In this document: positions 21,525 to 31,592 of the stretch, piece by piece
How positions within the stretch are numbered: position 1 is the first letter of the stretch
How the letters are laid out: each line of letters begins with the position of its first letter
NCBI GenBank assembly: GCA_026545765.1
Contig: CM048839.1
Coordinates: forward strand, 56,483,177-56,547,176
Length of the DNA: 64,000 nt
Source: Plantago major
Lineage: Eukaryota; Streptophyta; Magnoliopsida; Lamiales; Plantaginaceae
Reading direction: 5' to 3'
Notes under the pieces: model-generated
What the model saw: only the letters and a program-made list of their open reading frames with translations
Databases searched by the model: none
Told to the model about the DNA's origin: nothing
Position numbers and translations under genes: made by a program

Positions 21525-22935
21525 CAAGTAGTAAGCAGTTGTTATAGACAAGTAGTAAGCAGTTGTTATAGACAGACAAAGCTAAACCACATGATCGTTC
21601 GCGAAGGAGCTAACTAAGCCACTATAGTGATGCATAGCAAATACATAGATGTTTGCAGAAAACAAGAATTGGAAATTTGTATTTTTACCTAAACTAAACC
21701 TAACACAGGAAACAAAAGAAAACAAGTTGGAGAGAAGAACGAACATGATAGCGATGATCCGGTTATGCTAATTCAATACTAAGGTAATCGTTCATATTTG
21801 TCACACGGTCGGCGTACAGAAAGCCATCAATTCAATTCAACCGATTGTAATTTGAATATTTAAAACTAGAGTAATCGTGGGTTGTCATGCCACGATCCTT
21901 AACAAAAACAACTTTGAAGGTTTAAAACTAGCTTATTGAATTGAAGGTTTTACGAAGATTTTAAACTAGACAAACCTATATGAACGAATCTGAAACCCTA
22001 GAAACGAATATGCAAGACTATCACATAACTACCGTGTTCGGAGCGGTTTAACTACTCATGAGGGAAGTAGAGATGAAAGACGTCAAGGTATTAAATACGC
22101 CAAGCATAAACATGGTGATAATCGCATGCAAGATCATACAATTCGATAAACAGAAGAAAGCACGAATTGAAGATAAACAATAGAGAGCTATCAATAAATT
22201 ACCAAGAATTCGATCCCGATCCTTCTTACAAGAGGTAAACCAAGCTCCAAAGATCAATCAATCAATGATAAACTAGGGTTCTTAGGTCCCAAATAGGGTT
22301 TAGAATAAGTTATGTTTGAAGTTATGGTGAAAGAAATCTATTTATAGGAGAAAAATGAAGAAAATCCGTCTAGAATTTGGCCAGAAATCGCCCATCGCGA
22401 AATCTCGCCGCGGCAAAGAAAATAGCTCGCCACGGCGAGACACTGTTTACGCTCCCAAATTGCTCTCGCAAAATCTCGCCGCGGCGAGAATGTCATTCGC
22501 TGCGGCAAGATTAAAACCTTTGTTACTTTTGCTACAGACAGAACTTTCCGATATTTCAAAAACAAAAATTGTAGCTCTTTCAATTATCTTTTCGTGGCCA
22601 CCGAGATCAGGTCAATAGGACATCGTATGAGAGAGTTATGGCCAAAATGGCTAGACTGCTCCGTAAAACTTCACTTTTGCAAGTTTCGCTGAACGGCTCT
22701 CAAATCTTCGTCCGAACTCCGAATCCACTTCCGTTTTCACTGTTTTACTCTACATTCAATGATCTAGAACCCAAGTTTTCACTCCGATTTTCACCTCCGG
22801 GACACAAAAATCCTACAAAACACAAACAAAGTACCCAAGCATAAAAACGCACAAAAACACTACAAAATGCCAACAAAGACTAACCAAAAGACGATAAAAA
22901 AAGGTAAGATGAGACTCTAAATTATTGTCTCATCA
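21525..22935 (-). repeat. 3' LTR of the gag-only gypsy element
   Basis: It is nearly identical to 25548-26902 and ends on the plus strand with GTCTCATCA. The other end lacks the expected TGATGTGCTCAAATTATT and instead has a 24-bp tandem duplication (AAGTAGTAAGCAGTTGTTAT...) at 21525-21572. The minus-strand TATA is at 22338-22347. TCTCGCCGCGGCGAGA, a perfect palindrome, lies at 22474-22489, upstream of the TATA in U3. Confidence 0.85.
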
Positions 22936-24503
22936 AACTCCCCAAACCGAACCTTTGCTTGTCCTCGAGCAAACAAACAACCTAGACAAGAACTAGACTC
23001 TAAACTACGAAACGAACAAATAAGAAAGAAAAGAGTCAAATTCCCAAGTGACTGAATCAACCATTGTAAACATTAAATTCACAAGATGCAAAAGTTTTGT
23101 ATTCAAACTAACCTTTGCAGAATAGTACGCATAAAATCAAAAAAAATCGTTTCTCAAGTAAATAACACTGAAGTCTAGCTCGCTAGTCCCTCACAGGTGA
23201 ATATAATGTAACTCTTACTCTCTTGGAAGTGTCCAAAATAGGGTATATGCTCAAAAGTAAACTAGGAAGGAGACTTGCGTCACAAAGGTGCCTAAACATT
23301 CTTATGCTATAGTACTCGTCTCATTAGATCGAAAGTGACTTAACAGGCGACTCATTTTTCCAGAAAAACAAAAGCTGAAAGTGCTCCCCTTAATCGTGTT
23401 AAACAACTCAAATCTCACTCAATTTCTTCACTGTATATTCAGTGCATGGCCTCATTGGGATCTTTTAATCTCAATTTTTTGTAGGTGTCTGTTTTACCGA
23501 TAGTCTGCACTTTTGTGCGTGTCAGTTTGGTATACATGCCATCAACCTCACGGACATGTAGCTTTTCAGTCACGCCGGTATGTGGTAGTATATGGAACAC
23601 GCCTAACACGAGTAACGGTGATCAATTATGACCATAGATCCACCCTGAGATTCAAATATCAAAAACTTAGGGAGAATGCAAGATGGCACAGAGTAGTCGC
23701 AAGATAACAGTTCTCTCCCAAAACCTGTTCCTTGGAACAGGGGGGAAATATTAAAAGATAGAGCATGCCGTTCGTCATCCCTAACGAGACTGAGTACACA
23801 TAAGTATGAAAAGGTGCAAGTAATTCGTGAAAACTTACACAACCCAGGAATCACACAATGCATTTGCCGGTACAAGATTTTTTCATCGGCTCTTAGGCTT
23901 CTCACATGCTTTTGGACGAAAGAGCTATACGAACTTGCTATTTAAAAGATAAACGACCTTGTAGTATTTTAAACCTACTACACTACTTCCAACTAATTAT
24001 CATACAAAACATAAGCAGCAAGTAAATTTATCACCTACAATTGGCGTTCGACTTGGAAAAACAACTCACGAAAGACTCTAGAAACACGAGGGAGAGCCAA
24101 CACATGCACGAAAATTAAAAACTAAAGACTCTAGAGACTCAAAGAAAAGTGGCTAACATACCACCCCACATAGACAAATAAGGCACACAGGCCGCAAATA
24201 GATATGCAATCCTGGCTCACCGACCACCACTATGAAAGCAATAAAACTGAACACAAAACACATAAAATCCCTCCCCAAACCTAAACTCTAGCTCGTCGCC
24301 GAGTTTCAAGTTTAAGCAAGTTAAGGAAAAGCATATTGTAGACATGTAATAGGTGTAACACAAGAGAAGGCAAAAGAGATGCCCTTTATTCCTACCTAAA
24401 AAACAAAATAGAAAAAACAAAAATTAAAGAAAGCTTACCCCCGGGTTGCCTCCCGGGAAGCGCCTTTTATTATAGTCGTTGGCTCATCCTTTTGGGAGAG
24501 CTG
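22936..24503 (-). other. polypurine tract and 3' non-coding region of the gag-only element
   Basis: The minus-strand purine run GGTTTGGGGAGTT abuts the LTR start TGATGAGAC at 22935. The rest has no credible ORF. It shares several blocks with 16127-17300 of the outer element. The CCCGGGTTGCCTCCCGGGAA stretch at 24440-24460 is the conserved motif seen near the end of coding regions in many plant gypsy elements. Confidence 0.75.
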
Positions 24504-25366
24504 CTAACCATTATCAAACGGGAACGAATCCCTTGCATCCTTCCCGGAATCCTCAGCATTTTGGGAGCCATCCTTAACTCCTCTCCTCAGGTTCTTCAGT
24601 ATGTCCCTAATTCCCTGCAAACTAGAATTAAACAAATAAGCAGAATCACAAACTAAAAAATAACCTAAGGGAATAGGGGACAAATAAAAAGAAAATAAAG
24701 GATCAAAACTCCCTTGGTAAATGTCTATGCAGTGGCTCGCAAGGACGAAGATATCCTGAGCCTGGATGGCAGCATGTGTAACGGCTAATGAAGGGAATGA
24801 AAGAGTATCCTCTAAAGTATCGTCATCAGATACTTCTGCCATACCTCCTTCGTCGACCGCAAGAATAGAGGAGTCTAATTCAGGTGTCGTCGTAGAGCAA
24901 GACAAGTCTAGCTCCACAACTAGCTCATCATCAGAACACTTCTCGGGTGCTTCAGATTCAGTAGAGACCTCTGGTGGAGAAACTGTGTATCGAGAATTCC
25001 ATCCCCCCGTACCAGGAGAATACCTCTCTACAAAAGAATTAGCTACCTCACTCCAAGAGTCAATAGACCCCTCAGGTGCAGACGTAAGCCAATTTCTAGC
25101 AGACCCCTCCAAGGCTCCATCAAACATCCTCATGCAAAGCTGCTCTTCAGAAAGCAAAATCCCTCTTCATTCTCATGCGGAATCCTCAACATGCCATCCT
25201 CGAATGCCTCTAAGAATTTTTGAACATCACCATACCTATCGAACTTGGTAAGAATGGAATAGTATGCAGTGTTCGCCCAATAATTCCTTGCATCGACATC
25301 CAACTTTATACATGGTTTTTTAGGCATGACATACGAACAATAGTAATCTCCAAACGTCATAGCCAT
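24504..25366 (-). pseudogene. gag of the family-A element, frameshifted and truncated
   Basis: Frame 25366-25130 reads KFDRYGDVQKFLEAFEDGML and then passes by a frame change at about 25140 into 25157-24504: EEQLCMRMFDGALEGSARNW and WSEVANSFVERY, the gag core (compare LRDKAKAWL and W..L...F...F in the family). After VERYSP the protein changes to an acidic Ser/Thr/Glu-rich tail unlike gag, suggesting a deletion fusion. There is no zinc knuckle. It is not expected to encode a normal capsid; a chimeric product cannot be excluded. Confidence 0.6.
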
Positions 25367-25530
25367 CTTTGAGCCCTTGCTGAATTACTAGTATCTTCAC
25401 ATAGAAAAACAAAATCAAAGAGCAGATCCAAAAAAATAACAAAACCTATTCCAAAAGAGAAAAACAAAAAACAAACAAACAAATAAATACGTAAAAAACT
25501 CCTAAACACTACAGAGGGAGTTAACTCCTC

Positions 25531-25543
25531 GGCAGCGGCGCCA
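25531..25543 (-). other. primer-binding site, tRNA-Asp type
   Basis: On the minus strand TGGCGCCGCTGCC follows the 5' LTR end (…CACATCA) after four bases. It matches the 3' end of plant tRNA-Asp (…GGCGCCA), as used by Athila-type gypsy elements. Confidence 0.8.
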
Positions 25544-25547
25544 AATT

Positions 25548-26902
25548 TGATGTGCTCAAATTATTACTTAGTAAACAAGTAGTAAGCAGTTGTTATAGAC
25601 AGACAAAGCTAAACCACAGGATCGTTCGCTAAGCAGCTAACTAAGCCACTATAGTGATGCAGAGAAAATACATAGATCTTTGCAGAAAACAAGGATTGGA
25701 AATTTGTATTTTTATCTAAACTAAACCTAACACAGGAAACAAAAGAAAACTAGTTGGTGAAAATCAATGGAGGGAAGAACGAACACGGTAGCGATGATCC
25801 GGTTATGCAAATTAAATACTAAGGTAATCGTTCATATTTGTCACACGGTCGGCGTACAAAAAGCCATCAATTCAATTCAACCGATTGTAATTTGAATATT
25901 TAAAACTAGAGTAATCGTGGGTTGTCATGCCACGATCCATAACCAAAACAACATTGAAGGTTTAAAACTAGCTTATTGAATTGAAGGTTTTATGAAGATT
26001 TTAAACTAGACAAACCTATATGAACGAATCCGAAACCCTAGAAACGAATATGCAAAACTATCACATAACTACCGTGTTCGGAGCGGTTTAACTACTCATG
26101 AGGGAAGCAAAGATGAAAGACGTCAAGGTATTGAATACGCCAAGCATAAACATGGTGATAATCGCATGCAAGATCATACAATTCGATAAACAGAAGAAAG
26201 CACGAATTGAAGATAAACAATGGAGAGTTATCAATAAATTACCAAGAATTCGATCCTCATCCTTCTTACAAGAGGTAAACCAAGCTCCAAAGATCAATCA
26301 ATGATAAACTAGGGTTCTTAGGTACCAAATATGGTTTAGAATAAGTTATGTTTGAAGTTATGGTGAAAGAAATCTATTTATAGGAGGAGAAACGAAGAAA
26401 ATCCGTCCAGAATTCGCCCATCGCGAAATCTCACTGCGGCAAAGAAAATAGCTCATTGCGGCGAGACACTATTTACGCTCCCAAATTGCTCTTGCAGAAT
26501 CTCGCCGCGGCAAGAATGTCATTCGCCGCGGTGAGAATAAAACCTCTGTTACTTTTGCTAGAGAGAGAATTTTCGATGCTTCCAAAACAAAAATTGTAGC
26601 TCTTTCAATTATCTTTTCGTCGCCACTAAGATCAGGTCAATCGGACATTGTATGGGAGAGTTATGTCAAAATGGCTAGACTGCTCCGTAAAACTTCACTT
26701 TTGCAAGTTTCGCTGAAACGGCTTTCAAATCTTCGTCCGAACTCTGAATGCACTTCCGTTTTCACCGTTTTACTCTACATTCAAAGATATAGAACCCAAG
26801 TTTTCACTCCGATTTTCACTTCCGGAACACAAAAATCCCAACAAAGACTAACCAAAAGACGATAAAAAAGGTAAGATGAGACTCTAAATTATTGTCTCAT
26901 CA
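25548..26902 (-). repeat. 5' LTR of the gag-only gypsy element
   Basis: On the plus strand it runs from TGATGTGCTC to GTCTCATCA, 1355 bases, with TGATG/CATCA ends. The minus-strand TATA is at 26374-26383. The U3 palindrome seen in the partner LTR is present but broken (CTCGCCGCGGCAAG near 26501; CGCCGCGGTGAG near 26524). Confidence 0.9.
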
Positions 26903-27271
26903 GTCATCATCAGTGACGCCTTCCCCGTTAGTCAACCCCTCAATGAAGTGCTCGATCTCCATAAGAAATACTATAACATCCTCATTCTTCTCCACATAGA
27001 ATTTCAGGAATTGCTGGACCAGATGTCCCTTGATTTCCATATTCCTCACGCAGGCAGGAACCACAATACTACGGTGGGCTTCAGTGCCTGGCGCGAAGAG
27101 TGCAGCCATAGTTGGTTGGGCGGGTGGTTGTTCTGCCATCTCCATAGGCTGCTCGAATGATACTGTTTCTGCTGTTCTTTCTACTCTCGACGCTAACCCT
27201 TCCCTTCTGTTGTAGTATCCATCGATCTCGTCGATAAAGGTAGCTAGATCAAGGTTCCTTCCCCCGTGCAT
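26903..27271 (-). pseudogene. gag N-terminal part of the family-B gypsy element
   Basis: The minus-strand frame starts at MHGGRNLDLATFIDEIDGYY and ends with MEIEHFIEGLTNGEGVTDDD. The last segment corresponds to the 'F...C......GV.DD' region that precedes the gag core. The stop is supplied by the TGATGA of the inserted LTR. The continuation is at 21524. Confidence 0.7.
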
Positions 27272-27388
27272 AAACTACCTGCAGGGAGATGTGTCTAGAC
27301 CAATAAAAAATAGAAACAATAACTGAAAAATGCAGAAAGTAAAAATACTATAAATTAGAATTCGTAAACTTAACAAAGGAGTTAAGTC

Positions 27389-27402
27389 CCCGGTAGCGGC
27401 GC
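27389..27402 (-). other. primer-binding site of the family-B element
   Basis: The minus strand reads TTGCGCCGCTACCGGGG next to the LTR end. It has the tRNA-Asp-type pattern with one mismatch at the second base (TT for TG). Confidence 0.65.
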
Positions 27403-27409
27403 AAAAAAC

Positions 27410-29066
27410 TTATGTGTCAAATCAAAGTTTTATATTTGTTTAATAAGCCAAGAGTTAATTCTCAACCCTACGAAATCTTCTAGTGCAGTGAAGTTAACCC
27501 CGAGTGTCGTTCTCTAAGGACTTAACTAGGCTGAGCTATGCCTATGAAATAATAATAAACAATAGTGAAAGCAGTAAAGTTTGGTTTGCTTCGGCAATAG
27601 TTGATAATCTATCTATTAATGCAGATAAACTAGAAAACAGATTACTTGTAGAGATTAAGATATGAGAGGGAACTATGGTGTTGTGACATATAACAAGCTA
27701 GCTAGCAGGATTAAATGAAATAATAACAATGGTGATTTACTCTAGTTATCACTGGAACACGCCCAAACGAGACATTACACTGCTCAAGGCAGACACCTTA
27801 CACCACATAAGGCTCGTTGGTTCTATGACAATGAGCTAACCGAGATTGTTCTAGAAAACAGATAGCAATGGTGGAGTCGGTAATTCCACCAAGCTACAAT
27901 TACAGAGAATGCAGTTTCTGTGTTTGCTATGAACCTATGAATTTGCAATTTTGATGTGCACTTAAGGATTTAAAACTGTTGTAGTACCTGTAATCCTCAA
28001 TTACAATCAAAGATTAAATTTATATTAGTCGGAAGTTCATAAACTACAATAATATCAGTAAGTTAACTTGGGATGTCGTTCTACACGGACACTTAGCATA
28101 GGAACAAGCAAATATCGTATGTAAATTCCATGCAGAAAGTAAACAGATGATTTTAAGAAGATGATTAAATTGCAGCAAACCCTAATTGACTTGATGTATT
28201 CGATGGTGAGAAGGTGTAAAGGACCCCCGACCTCCCTCTAGCTATGCTACTCCCAACTTCATAATCAAAATCCTATGCGTTTACCTCTAACGACAGCAGG
28301 GCATAATACTATGGTGTCAAGGCGCAGTTGGCAAGAGTACCCATACTCAGTTCAATTAAACTACTGTGTCACTCAGCAGTACATCACACCACGATGGATG
28401 TATAGAGTTTTATAATCACGAATTATGTCTAATAACTATTTCATTTATATAACATGGCATATTAAGAAGTAGCAAGAACAGAGTTTCGGCGGTTCGCCTT
28501 TACAAGAGAAAGTTAGCTACTCATAGTATTCTATTAACAGAAATCGAAAAGAACAATGAAAGAAAGAAGAAGAAGAATAAGAAGCTTAGTATTTGATGTC
28601 TTCGTGCTGCTTCTAGGGTTTCCTCCTTCTGGGTGCCTGACGGCCAACGGTTTTGGGGTTTCACTTCCTCGAGGATTGATTCTCTCTCAGGACAGCTGCT
28701 TTGTGAGCGTTGTAGAATTATGAGACCCCAAGGGTCTTATTTATACTTGAAAGTCCGTGCTCTGGTCACCATTGATCATTAAGGAAGGTTAGAAAATCAG
28801 GCTCTAGCCTGACAGGCCAGGAAAAAGTCTGTTTCTAGAATCTTCTTCATGGCTGCAGTCGAAAGTTGGCCGCACAGAGTATTCTGCGGTCGACTGTCAA
28901 CCACCATCTTCGATTTCGGTCTTCGTAACTTTGTTTCCTCGAAAAGTGGTCTTCTACAATGTTGTAGCATTTTCAATTATCTTCTCACCGGTTCGTCACA
29001 TAACATGTTTTGACTGTTATCATTCAGCATTTTTGTTTAACTTCCTCGATTTCTCCTAAATATGAC
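27410..29066 (-). repeat. 5' LTR of the family-B gypsy element, possibly with a further nested LTR
   Basis: The first ~530 bases match the solo LTR at 50283 (AGTTAACCCCGAG, GGACTTAACTA.GCTGAG, TTTGCTTCGGC, AACAAGCTAGCTAGCAGGAT). At about 27952 TGATGTGCACTTAAGGATTT looks like the start of another LTR of related type, running to 29066 with its own minus-strand TATA (about 28736-28746) and a U3 inverted repeat at 28856-28896. It is cut at 29066 by the SIRE element. The inner boundary is uncertain. Confidence 0.6.
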
Positions 29067-29804
29067 TGTTAGGAATATCTGTTTAGATTTTGATCAGCAA
29101 CCTCAATAACTTATCTTAGCTCAAAAAAGTAACTAGTACTCTTAGTTCACTTGAACAATATAAAAGAGGAATCTTACTGAGTATGTTAGTATAGCAAATC
29201 TTGTATAGGATTTTAGGTCTCTGAATGTAATTTTTATATCTTTGAAGAAAACCAAGAATCAAGCATCCAACAGAAGAACCCAATTTTTGAAGATCAAGAA
29301 ACTGCTCAAGATTGCTGAAGACTATGGAAAAATGTCTACTAAAAAACCTCATACCAGATACCTTAAAGGAACAAGTGTTTTACAAAGGACAAGCTTCTTG
29401 ATAGATATCTGAAGAGTAAAGGTTACTGAGAAACGTGCGTGTCAAGCCTCAGATACCATGCACATATCCATTGAGACTACATGACAAAAATACTACAATG
29501 CATTTATTACGCAGACAGAGATGTCTGAACAAAAGAGGAAATCTCTGAAAAGAGACAAAGCTCACTGCATTACTATTTTTAGATATCGGTAGATTGAATT
29601 TCAAAGAGCCTAACGGACACTTCGCAAACACTTGAAATTCAACTATAAATATCACCACTTAGAATGCTTGAAATACACCAAGAACTACACTGAATAGAAC
29701 TTACATTCAAACATACAAGCCTTCTACCTACTTACTCTCTAACTTACTGTTGCGACTAAAGCTTATGAATTCTAAGTAGCACGAAAGTTCTAAGTTTCCT
29801 GATC
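29067..29804 (+). repeat. 5' LTR of the outer SIRE element, first segment
   Basis: It begins TGTTAGGAATATCTGTTTAG, lacking about 22 bases that younger copies have after TGTTAGGAA. TATAAATA at 29644-29651 is the promoter TATA. It ends at the TGATC target site of the inner element and continues at 44638-44791 and 46450-47012. Confidence 0.85.
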
Positions 29805-31475
29805 TGTTAGGAAATTTGTTAGATATTTTGTTAGAAATATCTGTTTAGATTTTGATCAGCAACATGATGACTTATCTTAGTCTCAGAAAGGTGATTAGTA
29901 CTCTTGGTTCACTTGAACATTGTAAAAGAGGAAACCCACTAAGTATGATAGTCTAGCTAATCTTGTATAGGATGTTAGGTCTCAAAATGTAATTTTTATT
30001 TTATGAAGAGAAGACCAAGAAGAAGACATCCAGGCAGAAAGCTCAACGACATTGAAGACTTGAAGAAAACTGCACAAGATTACTGAAATAGTTTTGCAGA
30101 TACCTTGGCCAGATTTCTTGAAGACGCGAATGATTGCTAAACAAATCATGTCACAAGAGATATCTGAGAAGTCAAGAGGTCCATCTGGAAAACAAGGAAA
30201 GTGTCCATAGATATCTACACTCAGATACCTTGAGCTTTAAACCACATTTCTGATAAAGAAATATATATTGCAAACAAAGTTGTTTCAATAAAAGTGGTAT
30301 CTGAAGTTAAAGGTAAGGACGTGCTAAAACTCAGAGAAAACTGATAAAGTTAAGTCTCTGATACAAAGCATAGTTCCGTTGGCACTCTGAGGACAAAAGT
30401 ATAGTACAATGCATTTAATGCACGGACATAGATGTACGAACAAAAGCAACGGTACCTTACGAAGAAGAAGACAAACACCTACGATTATACACGATATCAA
30501 TAGTTTGAATTTGATTTAAGCCAATGGATACTATTCACGGCATTCAAATTCAAATAACAACATAACACTTAGCTTGAGAAGACGCTTTGAACCTTAGATA
30601 CACAAAACTTCGAACACCATTTACGAACATATTCTCTCAAGCAAACTACTTATCCTCAAAGCTTTACATTGCGACCAAAGCTCACGATCTTAAGTAGTAC
30701 TAAAGTTCTAAGTGTCACGACCACTAAACAAGCAACGCTATTTGTGAAAGAGTTGAATCGAAAGATCAAGTATCTGAGATTCATTCTCTTGAACAATTAC
30801 CATAGACTTGGGTCAGTAAAAGAACAAGATACCATACATTGCAAAGTGTATTAAGTATACTTGATTCACAGAGCTATCTGATTAACTGAAAAGTTATTAA
30901 AGAAGCTCATCTGACAACTCAAACCAAAACCAACACCATCACTGGCGTGGAGTACAGGAAGTACTTAGTTTGAGAAACTAAGGAATAACTCCAAGGTTAT
31001 TGAGCACGGGAAGTACTTAGCTTGGGAAGCTAGGGAATAGCTCAAAAAGGTTTCTGAGTACAGGAAGTACTTGGCTGTGAAAGCCGGGGAACAACTCAGG
31101 GGGAACATTTGGTTGGGAACCATTTGTTTAAGGAATCTTAGAATAGGATTTTTGTAAGGTGACCTCAATTATCTATTCTAGTGAATTCTAGGTCTTTGGA
31201 AGACCGAAGTGGATTAGTTGGAGGATTACGCCACCTCCAGATACCACTATACTTGCTGTGTTATTTACTTTTCTGTACTTACATTTCAGCAACACACACA
31301 CACACACTTTAACTGCTTTACACTTATCTATCTTAAGTCTTCCGCTCACGAATCTAAGTATCAGATATCTACACAGATATCTGAGAAATAGTTTTTATCG
31401 ACAAAAGTTTTAAAAGACTATTGAACCCCCCCCCCCCCCCTCTAGTCTTTTACTTTGCCGATATCTGGACCAACA
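29805..31475 (+). repeat. 5' LTR of the complete SIRE element
   Basis: 1671 bases, TGTTAGGAAATTTG...GGACCAACA. It contains three stem-loop repeats (30949-31097), a CA run (about 31290-31307) and a 15-base C-run (31426-31440). The TATA seen in the other copies (TATAAATR) is missing here: at about 30550-30570 the sequence is CAAATAACAACATAACAC. Confidence 0.92.
30949..31097 (+). repeat. three covarying stem-loop repeats in the SIRE LTR
   Basis: Units start at 30949, 31002 and 31056 (period 53-54) and share AGGAAGTACTT. Inner stems are TTAGTTT/AAACTAA, TTAGCTT/AAGCTAG and TGGCT/AGCCG. Outer stems are GGAGT/ACTCC, GAGC/GCTC and GAGT/ACTC. Equivalent units occur in the other three LTR copies (from about 44106, 45921 and 46528). 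They lie several hundred bases downstream of the LTR TATA, so they should be in the RNA leader. Confidence 0.85.
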
Positions 31476-31490
31476 AGTGGTATCAGAGTA
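31476..31490 (+). other. primer-binding site, initiator tRNA-Met type
   Basis: AGTGGTATCAGAGTA follows the LTR end ACCAACA. TGGTATCAGAG is complementary to the 3' end of plant initiator tRNA-Met. Confidence 0.9.
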
Positions 31491-31592
31491 GGAGGTTCAC
31501 AAGCCTTCTGCACTGAACCTAGATCCCCAGATAGGTGAAGGAACTTTGTCCATTTTCGAGGACTATTTAATTTGTGTGTTAAGTGTGCATGA

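Larger units (their letters stand above)
21525..26902 (-). mobile_element. gag-only Ty3/gypsy element (family A, TR-GAG type), nested in family-B gag
   Basis: The element has two LTRs of about 1.36-1.41 kb flanking a 2.6-kb internal region. On the minus strand it reads: 5' LTR 26902-25548, primer site 25543-25531, gag 25366-24504, non-coding DNA, polypurine tract 22952-22936, 3' LTR 22935-21525. It has no protease, reverse transcriptase or integrase, so it is a gag-bearing non-autonomous element. It interrupts the family-B gag: EGVTDDD stops at 26903, and LRIKIFPMCLAD resumes at 21524. The distal ~25 bases of the 3' LTR and the target duplication are lost at 21525. Confidence 0.85.
16067..29066 (-). 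mobile_element. Ty3/gypsy family-B element, nested and non-autonomous
   Basis: Read on the minus strand: 5' LTR 27410-29066, tRNA-Asp-type primer site at about 27389-27402, gag N-terminus 27271-26903, then a family-A element (21525-26902) inserted in gag, gag C-terminus and protease remnant 21524-19640, a second ORF 18764-17302, non-coding DNA, a polypurine tract at 16112-16126, and only the first 45 bases of the 3' LTR. No reverse transcriptase, RNase H or integrase was found, so it needed helper proteins. The LTR family is recognised from the solo copy at 50283-51888, which shares TGATGAGTC...TTTTACA.CGTCTCA on the minus strand. Confidence 0.75.
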
